A stretch of DNA of 44,300 nt from Pseudomonas bohemica (GCF_002934685.1 NZ_NKHL01000082.1:1-44300); one strand, 5' to 3'. Shown: positions 9,592-18,962, counted from the stretch's first letter. A program made the numbers and translations. The notes: generated by a model from the letters alone, not told the origin.

Positions 9592-11142
9592 TCAAGCCTC
9601 CTTACGCACCAGCTCCTGCTGCCCGACCCCGCCGTCCAGCCCCATGAATTTGCGCACCCGTTCGCCGCACTGGTCGGCGAGGATGGCCTGGGGTGAGGCA
9701 TCGACCTGAACCACGCCGTTTTCCATGAAGATCACCCGGTCGGAAATCGACAGGGCGAAGTCCATTTCGTGAGTGACGATGAGCATGGTCATGCCTTCTT
9801 TTGCCAAGTCGCCGATGACTTTGAGCACATCGCCCACCAATTCAGGGTCGAGCGCGGAAGTGGGTTCGTCGAACAGCATGATCTGTGGGTCCATCGCCAG
9901 CGCGCGGGCAATCGCCACGCGCTGCTGCTGGCCACCCGAAAGCTGATGGGGATATTTATGCGCATGGGCCAACAGGCCGACCTTGTCGAGCAACGCATAG
10001 GCCCGTTGCTCGCTGATGGCCTTGTCGCGACCGTGATAGCGCGGCGCCAGGGTCACGTTGTCGAGGATGGTACGGTGGGGGAACAGGTTGAAGTTCTGGA
10101 ACACCATGCCGATGCGCTGCACGCCGCGACGAATCTGCGGCGCGTTGGTGCTGTCGCCGGCATGGATGAAGCCTTCGCCGAAAAGAATGATCTCGCCCTT
10201 GTCGATGGTCTCCAGGCTGTTCACGGTGCGGATCAATGAGGTTTTGCCGGAACCGGAAGGCCCGATGATCGAGATCACCTGGCCGATGCCGACCTCCAGG
10301 TTGATGCCCTTGAGCACTTCGTGATGGCCGTAGCTTTTGTGGATATCGACCAACTGCAATGCAGGCGCCGAGCCCGGACCTGCATCAGGCTGGCGGGGTT
10401 TTACAGCCTGCGCGACCAGCGTTGAGCGCAAACGGCTGACCGCGCTATCGTCGAGGGTTTGTGGCTTGCGGTTGTTCAGTTCCAGATGCTGTTCGAGCCA
10501 GTGGAACAGCCAGCCGAACACCGTGACGATCATCACGTAATACACCGCCACCGCCGAGAGGGTTTCCATTACCAGAAAGTTTTGCGCATACAGGCGCTGG
10601 CCGACGGTCAGCAGTTCGGTCAGGGAAATCACTGACACCAGCGAGGTCAGTTTCACCACGGTGATGTATTCGTTAATCAGCGTCGGCAGGGAAATGCGGA
10701 AAGCCTGGGGTATCACGATCAGACGCTGCATGCCGATCAGGCCTACGCCCAACGCGCGCCCAGCTTCCTTCTGGCCTTTGGCGACCGAAATCAGACCGCC
10801 GCGGTGAATCTCTGCCATGTACGCCGCTTCCGTGACGACCAGCGCCAACAATCCGGAATAGAAGGGGTTGGACAGCACTTCGCGGGTGATCGGAAACATT
10901 TGCGGCAGGTTGTAGGTAAACACCACCAGCACCAACAGCGGGACGCTGCGGAAGAACCAGATATAAATCGACGCCGGCACGCTGATCCAGCGTGTGGTCG
11001 AGAGCTTGGCCGAGGCCAGCAGAAACCCCAGCAGCATGCCGATGAACCAGCCCAGGGCACTGAGTTCGATCACCGTGATGCAGGATTCCCAGAAGTCCGA
11101 GACCGAGAACAGCGAAAAAAAGTAGGACCATTCGAATTGCAT
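9592..11142 (-). CDS. Fused amino-acid ABC transporter permease/ATP-binding protein
   Basis: One 516-residue chain carries both halves of a polar-amino-acid ABC importer. Residues 1 to about 230 are a His/Glu/Gln/Arg/opine-type permease with five or so membrane helices and the EAA loop (EAGRALGVGLIGMQRLIVIP). A polar linker follows, then an ATPase domain from about 265: Walker A GPSGSGKTSL near 291-300, signature LSGGQQQRVAIARAL near 397, Walker B IMLFDEPTSALDPE. In most importers of this class these are separate genes. ATG at 11142 is preferred over GTG at 11148 because GAGGT lies 8 bases before it. It is the last gene of the unit and lies 168 bases after the binding-protein gene, with a REP pair in the gap. 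Confidence 0.93.
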   Translation of the reverse strand: MQFEWSYFFSLFSVSDFWESCITVIELSALGWFIGMLLGFLLASAKLSTTRWISVPASIYIWFFRSVPLLVLVVFTYNLPQMFPITREVLSNPFYSGLLALVVTEAAYMAEIHRGGLISVAKGQKEAGRALGVGLIGMQRLIVIPQAFRISLPTLINEYITVVKLTSLVSVISLTELLTVGQRLYAQNFLVMETLSAVAVYYVMIVTVFGWLFHWLEQHLELNNRKPQTLDDSAVSRLRSTLVAQAVKPRQPDAGPGSAPALQLVDIHKSYGHHEVLKGINLEVGIGQVISIIGPSGSGKTSLIRTVNSLETIDKGEIILFGEGFIHAGDSTNAPQIRRGVQRIGMVFQNFNLFPHRTILDNVTLAPRYHGRDKAISEQRAYALLDKVGLLAHAHKYPHQLSGGQQQRVAIARALAMDPQIMLFDEPTSALDPELVGDVLKVIGDLAKEGMTMLIVTHEMDFALSISDRVIFMENGVVQVDASPQAILADQCGERVRKFMGLDGGVGQQELVRKEA

Positions 11143-11198
11143 ACACACACCTCAGCGGGGGCAGGTCCCTGCGGGGGATACCTTGTCAAACACGATTC

Positions 11199-11297
11199 CC
11201 TGTGGAAGTGAGCTTGCTCGCGAAGGCAGACTTCCGGCCATGACAAATGCGCTGGATCGACGGACCTCTTCGTGAGCAAGCCCACTCCCGCAGGGGT
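11199..11297. repeat. REP pair within the transporter operon
   Basis: GAAGTGAGCTTGCTCGCGAAGG (first arm around 11204-11226) and TTCGTGAGCAAGCCCACTCCCGC (around 11269-11291) are inverted REP copies. They separate the binding-protein gene from the permease-ATPase gene on the same strand, a common position where the upstream mRNA (binding protein) is stabilised relative to the membrane components. Confidence 0.85.
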
Positions 11298-11310
11298 GAA
11301 GCGTCAGCCT

Positions 11311-12126
11311 TTAATTACTCGGCTCTTCCAGGTTGTACTTCTTCAGCAGCGCTGCGTACTCACCGGATTTCTTGGTCTCGTCGAAGGCTTTCAACAGCGC
11401 CTGATACAGCTCGTCGTTGCCCTTCTTCACGTAGATGCCCAGGGTCTGCTGGTAGATCGAATGCTCGGTGCTGACCACCACGCGGCCTTTGGTGCGTTCG
11501 GCGATCATGCCGGCGGCGCCGTCGATTTCCACCTGTGCCTGAACGTTGCCGGACAGCAGCGCCTGGGTCACCTCAGGAGCGGACGGGAATTCGCTGACCG
11601 AGATCGCGCCCTTGTTGTTCGGCACGCAGTAATCGGTCGAGAGCTTGTTGAACTGGGCCACCCAGGTCGTGCCTTTTTCCAGACCGACTTTCAGGCCACA
11701 GAGGTCTTCCGGCACCTTGGGTTTAACTGTGCTGTCTTTGAGGACCATGATCGCCGCGCCAGTCTTGGCATAGGCGATGGTTTGCGCCTGGGTCTGACGT
11801 TCAGGGGTGATGTACATCCCCGAAATGATCGCGTCGTAGTGACCGGCATTGAGGCTCAGGATCAGGCTTGAGAACTTGGTGTCGACGAACTCGGCCGCAA
11901 GGTCCATGTGCTTGGCCAACAGGCGCGACAAATCCGGATCGGAACCGACGACGTTTTTCTTCTCGTCATACGATTCGAACGGCGGATAGGTGATTTCCAT
12001 GCCGACCTTGAACTGGCCGGGCGTTACGGTGGTGGCGGCCTGGGCTGCTGTGCCGAAAGCAGTGGCGCCCATCACGGCGGCGGCAAGAACGGTCAAGCGG
12101 ACAGCAGTGTTCAAAGTGTTGCGCAT
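11311..12126 (-). CDS. Amino-acid ABC transporter substrate-binding protein (family 3)
   Basis: A periplasmic solute-binding protein of 271 residues. It has a clear Sec signal peptide (basic start, hydrophobic core, cleavage after about FGTAAQA, residue 30). The mature start TVTPGQFKVGMEITYPPFES is typical of the SBP_bac_3 (polar amino acid) family, as are the motifs GSDPDLSRLLAK and ISGMYITPERQ. ATG at 12126 is used because GGAG lies 8 bases upstream and it gives the signal peptide directly; the frame continues upstream to 12612 but overlaps the oxygenase gene and is a shadow. The ligand cannot be read from sequence; the neighbouring oxygenase and isomerase suggest something other than a common protein amino acid. 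Confidence 0.93.
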   Translation of the reverse strand: MRNTLNTAVRLTVLAAAVMGATAFGTAAQAATTVTPGQFKVGMEITYPPFESYDEKKNVVGSDPDLSRLLAKHMDLAAEFVDTKFSSLILSLNAGHYDAIISGMYITPERQTQAQTIAYAKTGAAIMVLKDSTVKPKVPEDLCGLKVGLEKGTTWVAQFNKLSTDYCVPNNKGAISVSEFPSAPEVTQALLSGNVQAQVEIDGAAGMIAERTKGRVVVSTEHSIYQQTLGIYVKKGNDELYQALLKAFDETKKSGEYAALLKKYNLEEPSN

Positions 12127-12185
12127 CGTCGGTGACTCCACGTCAGGAAGGTAAGGCACGGTGTGTTTGGATATCTTCTGCAGCA

Positions 12186-13250
12186 TCAGGACGCGTCCTG
12201 TGCCTGGTTCTTCAAGTGGCCGAAGCTCGAAGGCTTGCGCGCCTTTTCGTACAGTTTCAGCTCGCCGCGCTCGACCTTGCGGCGCAAGTACTGATAGGTC
12301 TGCAAGGCTTGGCCGAACATGTGTTCGCCGATGGTGATTTCTTCGTAATCGGTATTGCCGCTGGCAAATTGGGGCAACGGCTTGATCTGAGTGTGGAAGT
12401 CGCAGGCGAAGAACAGCGGGAACGAGTAGCGCTCCTCGCTGACGGTGCGTACCCGATGAGCCGTAGCAACGAACGTACCAGCCGTCATGACCTCCAGCAT
12501 GTCGCCGATATTGACCACGAATGCGCCCTCGACCGGAGGTGCGTCGATCCACTGCCCCAGATCGTTCATCACTTCCAGGCCCGGCTTGTCGGCCAGCAGC
12601 ATGGTGAAGCACTCGTAATCGGTGTGTGCACCAATACCGGGCGCATCCTGCGCAGCGTCGTCGAACGGGTAGTGAATCAGGCGAAGCTTGGACGGCGGGC
12701 GCGTGACCATCGCCTCGAAATAACCTTCCTCAAGGCCCAACGCCAGGGCGAAGCCATCGAACAGGCGACGGCCCAAGGCGAACACAGCGGCGTAATAGGC
12801 TTCGACAGCTGGACGAAACCCCGGCAGGTCGGGCCATTCGTTGGCGCCGATCAGCGGGGTTCTGGCGATCACCAGCGGGTCTTCATCGCCGACCTCGAAG
12901 CCAATGTCGAAGGCTTCCTTGTGATCCGGCTTGCCCTTGGCGTACACCTCTTCGCCTTCCGGCACGAAGCCCTTGTGACTGCGCGAAGTGCCGATGTAGT
13001 GCTGCATCTTGTAGTCCAGGGTCTGAGCAAACAGATCCTTGGCCGCCCGGCGCAGGCCATCGATCAGCGATTGCTCGATGCCGTGGTTCTTGACGTACAG
13101 AAACCCCACTTCGCGCGCAGCCTTGCCCAGTTGATCGGCGACGGCCTGACGCTGGACGATGTCGGCGCTGAACAGACCGGCAATGTCGACCACCGGAATG
13201 CTGTTGAAGTTGGCGACTTTCGGTGCAGCCGCTTGAGACTGATCAGACAT
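12186..13250 (-). CDS. Isopenicillin-N-synthase-like 2-oxoglutarate/Fe(II) oxygenase
   Basis: A 354-residue non-haem iron dioxygenase of the isopenicillin N synthase family. The N-terminal DIOX_N part begins [11 protein letters not shown] and includes [11 protein letters not shown]. The iron triad is visible as HTD (His209, Asp211) and the distal His of TAHRV (about 265). The RYS pair that binds the 2-oxoglutarate carboxylate follows (about 273-275). Related proteins are often annotated only as 2OG-Fe(II) oxygenases, with substrates from amino acids to purines and plant-type metabolites. It sits 13 bases after the isomerase and 59 bases before the binding protein, so it probably acts on the transported compound or a product of it. 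The exact substrate is unknown. Confidence 0.92.
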   Translation of the reverse strand: MSDQSQAAAPKVANFNSIPVVDIAGLFSADIVQRQAVADQLGKAAREVGFLYVKNHGIEQSLIDGLRRAAKDLFAQTLDYKMQHYIGTSRSHKGFVPEGEEVYAKGKPDHKEAFDIGFEVGDEDPLVIARTPLIGANEWPDLPGFRPAVEAYYAAVFALGRRLFDGFALALGLEEGYFEAMVTRPPSKLRLIHYPFDDAAQDAPGIGAHTDYECFTMLLADKPGLEVMNDLGQWIDAPPVEGAFVVNIGDMLEVMTAGTFVATAHRVRTVSEERYSFPLFFACDFHTQIKPLPQFASGNTDYEEITIGEHMFGQALQTYQYLRRKVERGELKLYEKARKPSSFGHLKNQAQDAS

Positions 13251-13263
13251 GGCGAAACGCTCC

Positions 13264-14115
13264 TTATCGGCTTGTTGTATGGGTCAGGCGCTCAAAGTGT
13301 TCACGTTCGGTCTTGCCCATCCACACGTTCAGCGACCACAGATCAGCCACCGGGACATTGGTAAAAGGCAGGTGATGCAGGTAACCGTCGGCGCCGAACT
13401 CCGGGGTTAGCGTGGTGACCTGGTAACCGCGCGCCTGCTGGGATCTCCACACCGCTTCCCAGTGCTGCTGATGGAAAGCCAGTTCGGCGGCACGCTCCGG
13501 TGCGGCAGGGTGTGGGACTTGCGGGCCCTGGTCATAGCCGACCCGAGCCTGAATGTGATGGACGCGTTCGACGAACGCGCTGAGGTCGTCTTCCGGATCG
13601 TTGAGCAGCCGCTCGCAAGTGACGATCCAGTGGCTGATGTCGCTGGTGAATCGCAGATCCGGCAGCTGGCGAATCAGCTCCAGAGTCACCCATGGATTAA
13701 ACAGCGAGCGCGCGCGATGGGTTTCGAACGTGACCATCTGGCCCTGCTTGCTTGCCAGTTCCAGCGCCTGGCCGAAGAAGTCGACCTGCTGCGGCAGCTG
13801 CCAACGATCGTTGCCGGCCAGGACGTTGACGAAACGCGGGGTGAGTTCGGAAGACCAGGCGAGTTTCTGTTCCAGATCGGTCAAGTGCTCGGCGGTGGTC
13901 GCCGATTGTTCAGGCAGGACGTCGTAGGCGGTGAACACCGTGGCGATGTAGGGCAAGTGGTTGGCCCGCAGAAAGGCGCCGAACTCGGCCCGTTCAGCCG
14001 GCGTCAGCGGCAGGCGCGCTTCCATGCCATCGAACCCGGCCTCCAGCAGCTCATCGAGCGCTTGAGCCTTGCTGGCGGCGTAGCCCCACATCGTGCGGAA
14101 GATTTCCAGTTTCAT
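13264..14115 (-). CDS. Sugar phosphate isomerase/epimerase-like TIM-barrel protein
   Basis: A 283-residue protein of the xylose-isomerase-like TIM-barrel (AP_endonuc_2) superfamily. Supporting blocks are [19 protein letters not shown] at the N terminus, [15 protein letters not shown] (a metal-ligand Glu region) and [17 protein letters not shown], where the Asp and His match metal ligands of the fold. Relatives include hydroxypyruvate isomerases, inositol catabolism enzymes and many uncharacterised isomerases, so the reaction is not assigned. First gene of the minus-strand unit; a 26-bp dyad and a candidate -10 box (complement of 14282-14287) lie upstream. Confidence 0.85.
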   Translation of the reverse strand: MKLEIFRTMWGYAASKAQALDELLEAGFDGMEARLPLTPAERAEFGAFLRANHLPYIATVFTAYDVLPEQSATTAEHLTDLEQKLAWSSELTPRFVNVLAGNDRWQLPQQVDFFGQALELASKQGQMVTFETHRARSLFNPWVTLELIRQLPDLRFTSDISHWIVTCERLLNDPEDDLSAFVERVHHIQARVGYDQGPQVPHPAAPERAAELAFHQQHWEAVWRSQQARGYQVTTLTPEFGADGYLHHLPFTNVPVADLWSLNVWMGKTEREHFERLTHTTSR

Positions 14116-14281
14116 CGAACGTCCTCAAAGATTGCGTGACACATGACATAGCTTCGCCACGGCACAGGGGCCGAAACGGGTTACAGCGGCAGTCACATCA
14201 GAAAAGGCAATCTTTGGGCCGTGTCTCTACTGGACGGGCTCCTTTATTGGGGCCGATCTTAGGTTCGGCCGATGAACGGAA

Positions 14282-14287
14282 AGAATA
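14282..14287 (-). promoter_or_regulatory. Candidate -10 box for the isomerase-oxygenase-ABC unit
   Basis: Read on the minus strand this is TATTCT, four matches to TATAAT. It lies a little downstream of the large dyad at 14302-14327, with no good -35, as is common for activator-dependent promoters. The transcript would carry about 160 bases of leader before the ATG at 14115. Confidence 0.4.
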
Positions 14288-14301
14288 GGAAAGCTCAAAT
14301 G

Positions 14302-14327
14302 CATAGTTCAGAGATTTCTAAACTATG
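14302..14327. promoter_or_regulatory. 26-bp dyad, candidate LysR-type operator
   Basis: The outer arms CATAGTT and AACTATG are perfectly complementary, and the inner arms AGA and TCT also pair; 11 of 13 base pairs match overall. Its centre is about 40 bases before the start expected from the -10 box at 14282-14287, the place where LysR-type activators often bind. The nearest regulator gene is the LysR protein ending at 14512. Confidence 0.5.
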
Positions 14328-14371
14328 GTGGCGAGGGGCGATCTAGACGCGGATGCTGGTACCTCGGATAA

Positions 14372-14467
14372 CCTGTGGGAGTGAGCTTGCTCACGAATGC
14401 GGTATTTCATTCGCGCAACAGCGTGTGGATGTAGCGGCCTATCCGTGAGCAAGCTTACTCCCACAGG
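14372..14467. repeat. REP pair
   Basis: Inverted copies GTGGGAGTGAGCTTGCTCAC (from about 14375) and GTGAGCAAGCTTACTCCCAC (to about 14464) with about 45 bases between them. Located just after the LysR stop codon and before the isomerase-unit promoter. Confidence 0.87.
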
Positions 14468-14511
14468 ATTGTGTTGTGCCGGAAAGGGATTCCAGCCGCC
14501 AGATTAGACGT

Positions 14512-15501
14512 TCAATCCACGAAGGTCATGATCTTGGATTCCCCCACCAGAAACGCCTGATTGCGCTCGGTGGTCTGGCGGATGTAATCCCATAACAACG
14601 TGATCCGCTTCAACTTCCTCAAATCCTCCCGGCAATACATCCAGAACTGCCGCGTGATGTTCACCTCGGTTTCCAGTACTGGCAGCAACCGTGAATCCTG
14701 CGCCGCGAGAAAGCACGGGAGGATTGCCAGTGCCCGGCCCTGCAACGCGGCGACGTATTGGGCGATGACGCTGGTGCTGCGCAGATGGGCGTGGACATCG
14801 GGAAGCAGGTTGTTTAGGTAGAGCAGTTCTGGGCTGAACGCCAGGTCGTCGACGTAGCTGATGAAAGGGTGCCCGGCCAGGTCTTCGACCTTGTTGATCG
14901 GCGCGTTGCGGTCCAGGTATTCCTGCGTCGCGTAGAGCCTCAGGTTGTAGTCGCACAGCTTGCAGCAGACGTAAGGCCCATGTTCCGGTCGCTCCAGAGC
15001 GATGACGATGTCGGCCTCGCGCTTGGACAGGCTGATGAAATGCGGCAGCGGCAGGATGTCCACCGAGATGGCCGGGTAGGTATTGGTGAAGTGGCTCAAC
15101 TGCGGGGTGATAAAGAAACTGCCAAAGCCTTCGGTACAGCCCATGCGCACGTGACCGGACAGCGCGACGCCGGAACCGGACACCTGCTCGCAAGCGATGT
15201 GCAGGGTGCTTTCGATGGATTCGGCCGAACCCAGCAGGCGCTGGCCTTCGGCAGTGAGGACGAAGCCGTTGGTGCGCGACTTTTCGAATAGCAGCGTGCC
15301 CAGCGATGTCTCCAACGAACTGATGCGCCGGGACACGGTGGTGTAGTCCACCGCCAGGCGCTTGGCCGCTGAACTGGCCTTGCGCGTGCGCGCCACTTCG
15401 AGAAAAAACTTCAAGTCATCCCAGTTCAAAGCGCTCAGGGAGGTGATGTTTTTTTGCATGTCGAACCTGCTTTTATGTGCGTTCTTATTAGAAGTTTGCA
15501 T
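14512..15501 (-). CDS. LysR-family transcriptional regulator
   Basis: A LysR-type DNA-binding activator. The winged HTH is visible in LNWDDLKFFLEVARTRKASS followed by AAKRLAVDYTTVSRRISSLE and TLLFEKSRTNGFVLTAEGQ; the rest is a periplasmic-binding-protein-like effector domain (HVRMGCTEGFGSFFITPQL onward). Start at 15501 (329 residues, MQTSNKN...) is preferred because GGAG is 7 bases upstream; ATG at 15459 (315 residues, MQKNIT...) also fits the family and has a weaker site. It is divergent from the MHS importer and mmsAB genes, so control of those genes by this protein is the simplest inference; the isomerase-ABC unit is a second candidate target. Confidence 0.92.
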   Translation of the reverse strand: MQTSNKNAHKSRFDMQKNITSLSALNWDDLKFFLEVARTRKASSAAKRLAVDYTTVSRRISSLETSLGTLLFEKSRTNGFVLTAEGQRLLGSAESIESTLHIACEQVSGSGVALSGHVRMGCTEGFGSFFITPQLSHFTNTYPAISVDILPLPHFISLSKREADIVIALERPEHGPYVCCKLCDYNLRLYATQEYLDRNAPINKVEDLAGHPFISYVDDLAFSPELLYLNNLLPDVHAHLRSTSVIAQYVAALQGRALAILPCFLAAQDSRLLPVLETEVNITRQFWMYCREDLRKLKRITLLWDYIRQTTERNQAFLVGESKIMTFVD

Positions 15502-15570
15502 ATCTATACTCCGAACTACGGGCCAGACCAAGGTCGTACGTTCGACACGGATATTGAACCGCACACAAAT

Positions 15571-15660
15571 CCTGATAGGAGCGCGCTTGCCCGCGAAGGC
15601 GAGGATTCTGTAAAGCGGCGCTGAATGACACACCTCCATCGTAAGCAAGCGCGTTCCTAT
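15571..15660. repeat. REP pair of a second sequence type
   Basis: Inverted copies AGGAGCGCGCTTGCCCGCGA (15578 onward) and GTAAGCAAGCGCGTTCCTAT (15641-15660). The core GCGCGCTTGCCCGCG differs from the usual GCGAGCTTGCTCGCG of this window, so this is a different REP subfamily (shared with 33491-33585). It sits in the divergent LysR/importer region, unusually close to regulatory DNA. Confidence 0.8.
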
Positions 15661-15756
15661 ATGGACCATTGGAAATTCAGAGAGATACGCTTTACTCAAA
15701 ACCGCCCCACCCACATGCCATAACACCCTGCACAACAATAATAAGCGGAGGAGTTT

Positions 15757-17088
15757 ATGAAGAACGCTATACCGGCGGACGCAAGCGCACTCGATGCCAG
15801 CACCGCAAAGAACAAGACTCGATCCTACCGGCTAGCCGGGGCAGCCAGCATGGCTGGCACCACCATCGAGTGGTACGACTTTTTCCTCTACGGCACGGCT
15901 GCCGCGCTGATCTTCAACAAAATATTCTTTCCTGCACTGGACCCGATCATCGGTGTGCTGGCGGCGTTCGCCACCTATGCCGTGGGCTTTCTCGGGCGGC
16001 CCTTGGGCGGGATCGTATTCGGGCACTTCGGCGACAAGATCGGTCGCAAATCCATGCTGCTGTTCACTCTGATGCTGATGGGGATTCCGACCATCGTCAT
16101 CGGCCTGATTCCGACGTATCAGCAGATCGGCTACTGGGCAGCGGTGATCCTCGTAGCCATGCGTTTTCTGCAAGGCATGGCAGTGGGCGGCGAATGGGGA
16201 GGCGCAGTATTGATGGCCGTCGAGCACGCGCCGGAAGGCAAGAAAGGCTTCTATGGCAGCCTGCCGCAGACCGGTGTTGGCGCAGGGCTGGTCCTGGCCT
16301 CGCTGGCGATGGCAATGGTCGCGAAATTGTCCGAAGCCGACATGCTCAGTTGGGGCTGGCGCATCCCGTTTCTTGCCAGCGTCGTGTTGCTGGGCGTGGG
16401 TTGGCTGATTCGCCTGAAAGTCCCCGAATCTCCTGATTTCGAGAAACTCAAAAAGGACAACATCGCGGTCAGGGTTCCGTTGTTCAAAGTGTTCCGCGAT
16501 CACCCCCGAGAAACCCTGACCATCATCGGCGCGCGCACCGCCGAAAACGCCTGGTTCTACATGTCGGTGACCTTCGCCCTGGCCTATGCCGCCAATCAGT
16601 TGCAGATCCCCCGCGCCGATGTGTTGGGCGCCATTACCGCAGGGGCCGCGCTGTCGCTGGTGACCATGCCGTTGTGTGGGCACATTTCCGACAGGGTCGG
16701 CCAGAAGCGCCTGTACTTCGCAGGGCTGTTGCTGCTCTGCGCTTTCATCTACCCCTTCTTCGCCATGCTCGGCACCCGCGATCCGGTCCTGGTCTGGTGG
16801 GCGATGGTGCTGGCGGTGGGCGTGGTGTTTCCGATTCTGTACGCGCCCGAATCGCTGCTGTTCGCCCGTCAGTTCCCCGCTGAAATCCGCTATAGCGGCA
16901 TCTCGGTTTCCGTCCAGTTGGCAGGCGTTCTGGGCGGTGGGTTCGCGCCGATGATTGCCACGCAGTTGTTGGCCATGGGCGGTGGCAATCCGCATTACGT
17001 GATCGTGTACCTGATCGCAATGGCGCTGATTGCACTGGTTTGTACGGCGCTGATGAAGCGCGACCCGCCACGAAACCCGCTTCTGTAG
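15757..17088 (+). CDS. MFS transporter, metabolite:H+ symporter (MHS) family
   Basis: A 443-residue inner-membrane importer with 12 predicted helices. The start TIEWYDFFLYGTAAALIFN and the loop 2-3 motif GHFGDKIGRKSMLL are typical of the MHS family (ShiA, ProP, citrate and dicarboxylate transporters), as is RFLQGMAVGGEWGGAVLMAVE. These proteins bring in organic acids or zwitterions with protons. AGCGGAGGAG lies just before the ATG. It is followed at 167 bases by mmsA and then mmsB on the same strand, so a substrate feeding into methylmalonate-semialdehyde metabolism is likely (for example 3-hydroxyisobutyrate, 3-hydroxypropionate or a related acid). That substrate is an inference. Confidence 0.93.
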   Translation: MKNAIPADASALDASTAKNKTRSYRLAGAASMAGTTIEWYDFFLYGTAAALIFNKIFFPALDPIIGVLAAFATYAVGFLGRPLGGIVFGHFGDKIGRKSMLLFTLMLMGIPTIVIGLIPTYQQIGYWAAVILVAMRFLQGMAVGGEWGGAVLMAVEHAPEGKKGFYGSLPQTGVGAGLVLASLAMAMVAKLSEADMLSWGWRIPFLASVVLLGVGWLIRLKVPESPDFEKLKKDNIAVRVPLFKVFRDHPRETLTIIGARTAENAWFYMSVTFALAYAANQLQIPRADVLGAITAGAALSLVTMPLCGHISDRVGQKRLYFAGLLLLCAFIYPFFAMLGTRDPVLVWWAMVLAVGVVFPILYAPESLLFARQFPAEIRYSGISVSVQLAGVLGGGFAPMIATQLLAMGGGNPHYVIVYLIAMALIALVCTALMKRDPPRNPLL

Positions 17089-17255
17089 CCGCACGGCCTG
17101 GCGGCGCTCCGATGCTGGCGATGGCGGAGGTGATGCGCTGCCGCCGGCAAGCCGGATGGCTGGCCGTATGTGTGGTTTCAAAACGCCTGCTTCGCAGTTG
17201 AATTTGCCTTATCGACACTGCCTGGGCGGTGCCGCATCGAATGGAGAAACTTGCA

Positions 17256-18797
17256 ATGAATGTTTCACTCAGCAACATTTCACAACAGCAGAACACCACC
17301 ACAGTGGCCCACGTAAAACTGCTGATCGACGGCCAGTGGGTCGATTCGCAGACCAGCGAATGGCTGGACGTGGTCAACCCCGCCACTCAGCAAGTGCTGG
17401 CCAAAGTACCGTTCGCCACTACCGCTGAAGTCGCCGCTGCCGTCGCTGCCGCGCAGAAAGCGTTCAAGACCTGGCGTCACACCCCCATCGGCGCGCGCAT
17501 GCGCATCATGCTCAAGCTTCAGGCATTGATTCGCGAACACTCCAAGCGCATTGCCACGGTGCTCAGCGCCGAACAGGGCAAGACCATCGCCGATGCCGAG
17601 GGCGATATTTTCCGTGGCCTGGAAGTGGTCGAGCACGCGTGCTCCATCGGCACGTTACAAATGGGCGAGTTTGCCGAGAACGTGGCAGGCGGCGTCGATA
17701 CCTACACGCTGCGTCAGCCAATCGGCGTCTGCGCAGGCATCACGCCGTTCAACTTCCCGGCGATGATCCCGCTGTGGATGTTTCCGATGGCCATCGTCTG
17801 CGGCAACACCTTTGTGCTCAAACCGTCCGAGCAGGACCCGATGTCGACCATGCTGCTGGTCGAACTGGCGGTTGAAGCGGGGGTGCCGGCGGGCGTGCTC
17901 AACGTCGTGCACGGCGGCAAGGAAGTGGTCGACGCGATCTGCACCCACAAGGACATCAAGGCGGTGTCGTTCGTGGGTTCGACAGCGGTCGGCACCCATG
18001 TCTACGATCTGGCGGGCAAACACGGCAAGCGCGTGCAGTCGATGATGGGCGCGAAAAACCACGCAGTCGTCCTGCCGGATGCCAATCGCGAACAGACCCT
18101 CAATGCCTTGGTCGGCGCAGGGTTCGGTGCGGCCGGGCAACGTTGCATGGCGACGTCGGTAGTCGTGCTGGTCGGCGCATCGAAGAAGTGGATTGCCGAC
18201 CTGAAAGCGTTGGCGCAGAAACTCAAGGTCAATGCGGGCAGCGAGCCGGGCACCGACGTTGGGCCGGTGATTTCCAAACGTGCGAAACAGCGGATTCTCG
18301 AACTGATCGAAAGCGGCGTGAAGGAAGGCGCGACGCTTGAACTGGACGGCCGTGACATCAAGGTCGCCCGTTACGAGGACGGCAACTTCGTCGGACCGAC
18401 CCTGTTCACCGGCGTGACCACCCAGATGCAGATCTACACTCAGGAAATCTTCGGCCCGGTGCTGGTGGTGCTGGAGGTCGACACGCTGGATCAGGCCATC
18501 GAACTGGTCAACGCCAACCCGTTCGGCAATGGCGTCGGCCTGTTCACCCAGAGTGGCGCGGCGGCGCGCAAATTCCAGAACGAGATCGATGTCGGCCAGG
18601 TGGGTATCAATATCCCGATTCCAGTGCCGGTGCCGTTCTTCAGCTTCACTGGTTCGCGCGGCTCCAAACTCGGCGATCTGGGGCCGTACGGCAAACAGGT
18701 GGTGCAGTTCTACACTCAGACCAAGACCGTCACCAGCCGCTGGTTCGATGACGACAGCGTGAATGACGGGGTGAACACGACGATCAATTTGCGTTGA
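17256..18797 (+). CDS. mmsA: CoA-acylating methylmalonate-semialdehyde dehydrogenase
   Basis: MmsA oxidises (methyl)malonate semialdehyde to propionyl-CoA or acetyl-CoA with NAD and CoA, releasing CO2; it is the last step of valine, and part of beta-alanine/3-hydroxypropionate, breakdown. The 513-residue product shows the aldehyde dehydrogenase fold with [20 protein letters not shown], the cofactor block [10 protein letters not shown] and the catalytic Cys at about 297 in GQRCMATS. The order of motifs and the lack of the usual general-base Glu fit the MmsA/IolA subfamily. GGAG precedes the ATG at 17256; an upstream in-frame ATG (17229) is less likely. The C terminus after residue 500 ([14 protein letters not shown]) is normal for Pseudomonas MmsA. 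Confidence 0.96.
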   Translation: MNVSLSNISQQQNTTTVAHVKLLIDGQWVDSQTSEWLDVVNPATQQVLAKVPFATTAEVAAAVAAAQKAFKTWRHTPIGARMRIMLKLQALIREHSKRIATVLSAEQGKTIADAEGDIFRGLEVVEHACSIGTLQMGEFAENVAGGVDTYTLRQPIGVCAGITPFNFPAMIPLWMFPMAIVCGNTFVLKPSEQDPMSTMLLVELAVEAGVPAGVLNVVHGGKEVVDAICTHKDIKAVSFVGSTAVGTHVYDLAGKHGKRVQSMMGAKNHAVVLPDANREQTLNALVGAGFGAAGQRCMATSVVVLVGASKKWIADLKALAQKLKVNAGSEPGTDVGPVISKRAKQRILELIESGVKEGATLELDGRDIKVARYEDGNFVGPTLFTGVTTQMQIYTQEIFGPVLVVLEVDTLDQAIELVNANPFGNGVGLFTQSGAAARKFQNEIDVGQVGINIPIPVPVPFFSFTGSRGSKLGDLGPYGKQVVQFYTQTKTVTSRWFDDDSVNDGVNTTINLR

Positions 18798-18824
18798 TTC
18801 AACCCAGCGCGTCGAACTCAATGA

Positions 18825-18910
18825 TGGAAGCGAGCTTGCTCGCGAATGGCCATATCAGGCGATAGAGCTGCTTTGTATGAATGTCTTCGCGAGCAAGTTC
18901 GCTCCCACCG
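18825..18910. repeat. REP pair between mmsA and mmsB
   Basis: Inverted copies GGAAGCGAGCTTGCTCGCGA (from about 18826) and TCGCGAGCAAGTTCGCTCCC (to about 18908). Its position inside the mmsA-mmsB gap may uncouple expression of the two genes. Confidence 0.87.
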
Positions 18911-18962
18911 TTGATAAGTGTTGGATGGGTCATCGGATCTGAATCTGAAAAGGAGAACAACA

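Larger units (their letters stand above)
14116..14511. other. Intergenic region between isomerase and LysR genes
   Basis: These 396 bases hold the promoter region and dyad of the isomerase unit (14282-14327) and, nearer the LysR gene, a REP pair (14372-14467). No convincing small ORF or RNA gene was seen. Confidence 0.7.

Noticed and set aside
11311..12612. 433-residue reading of the binding-protein frame
   Set aside because: The part beyond 12126 lies over the oxygenase gene in another frame and has Arg/Gly-rich shadow composition; the signal peptide begins at 12126.
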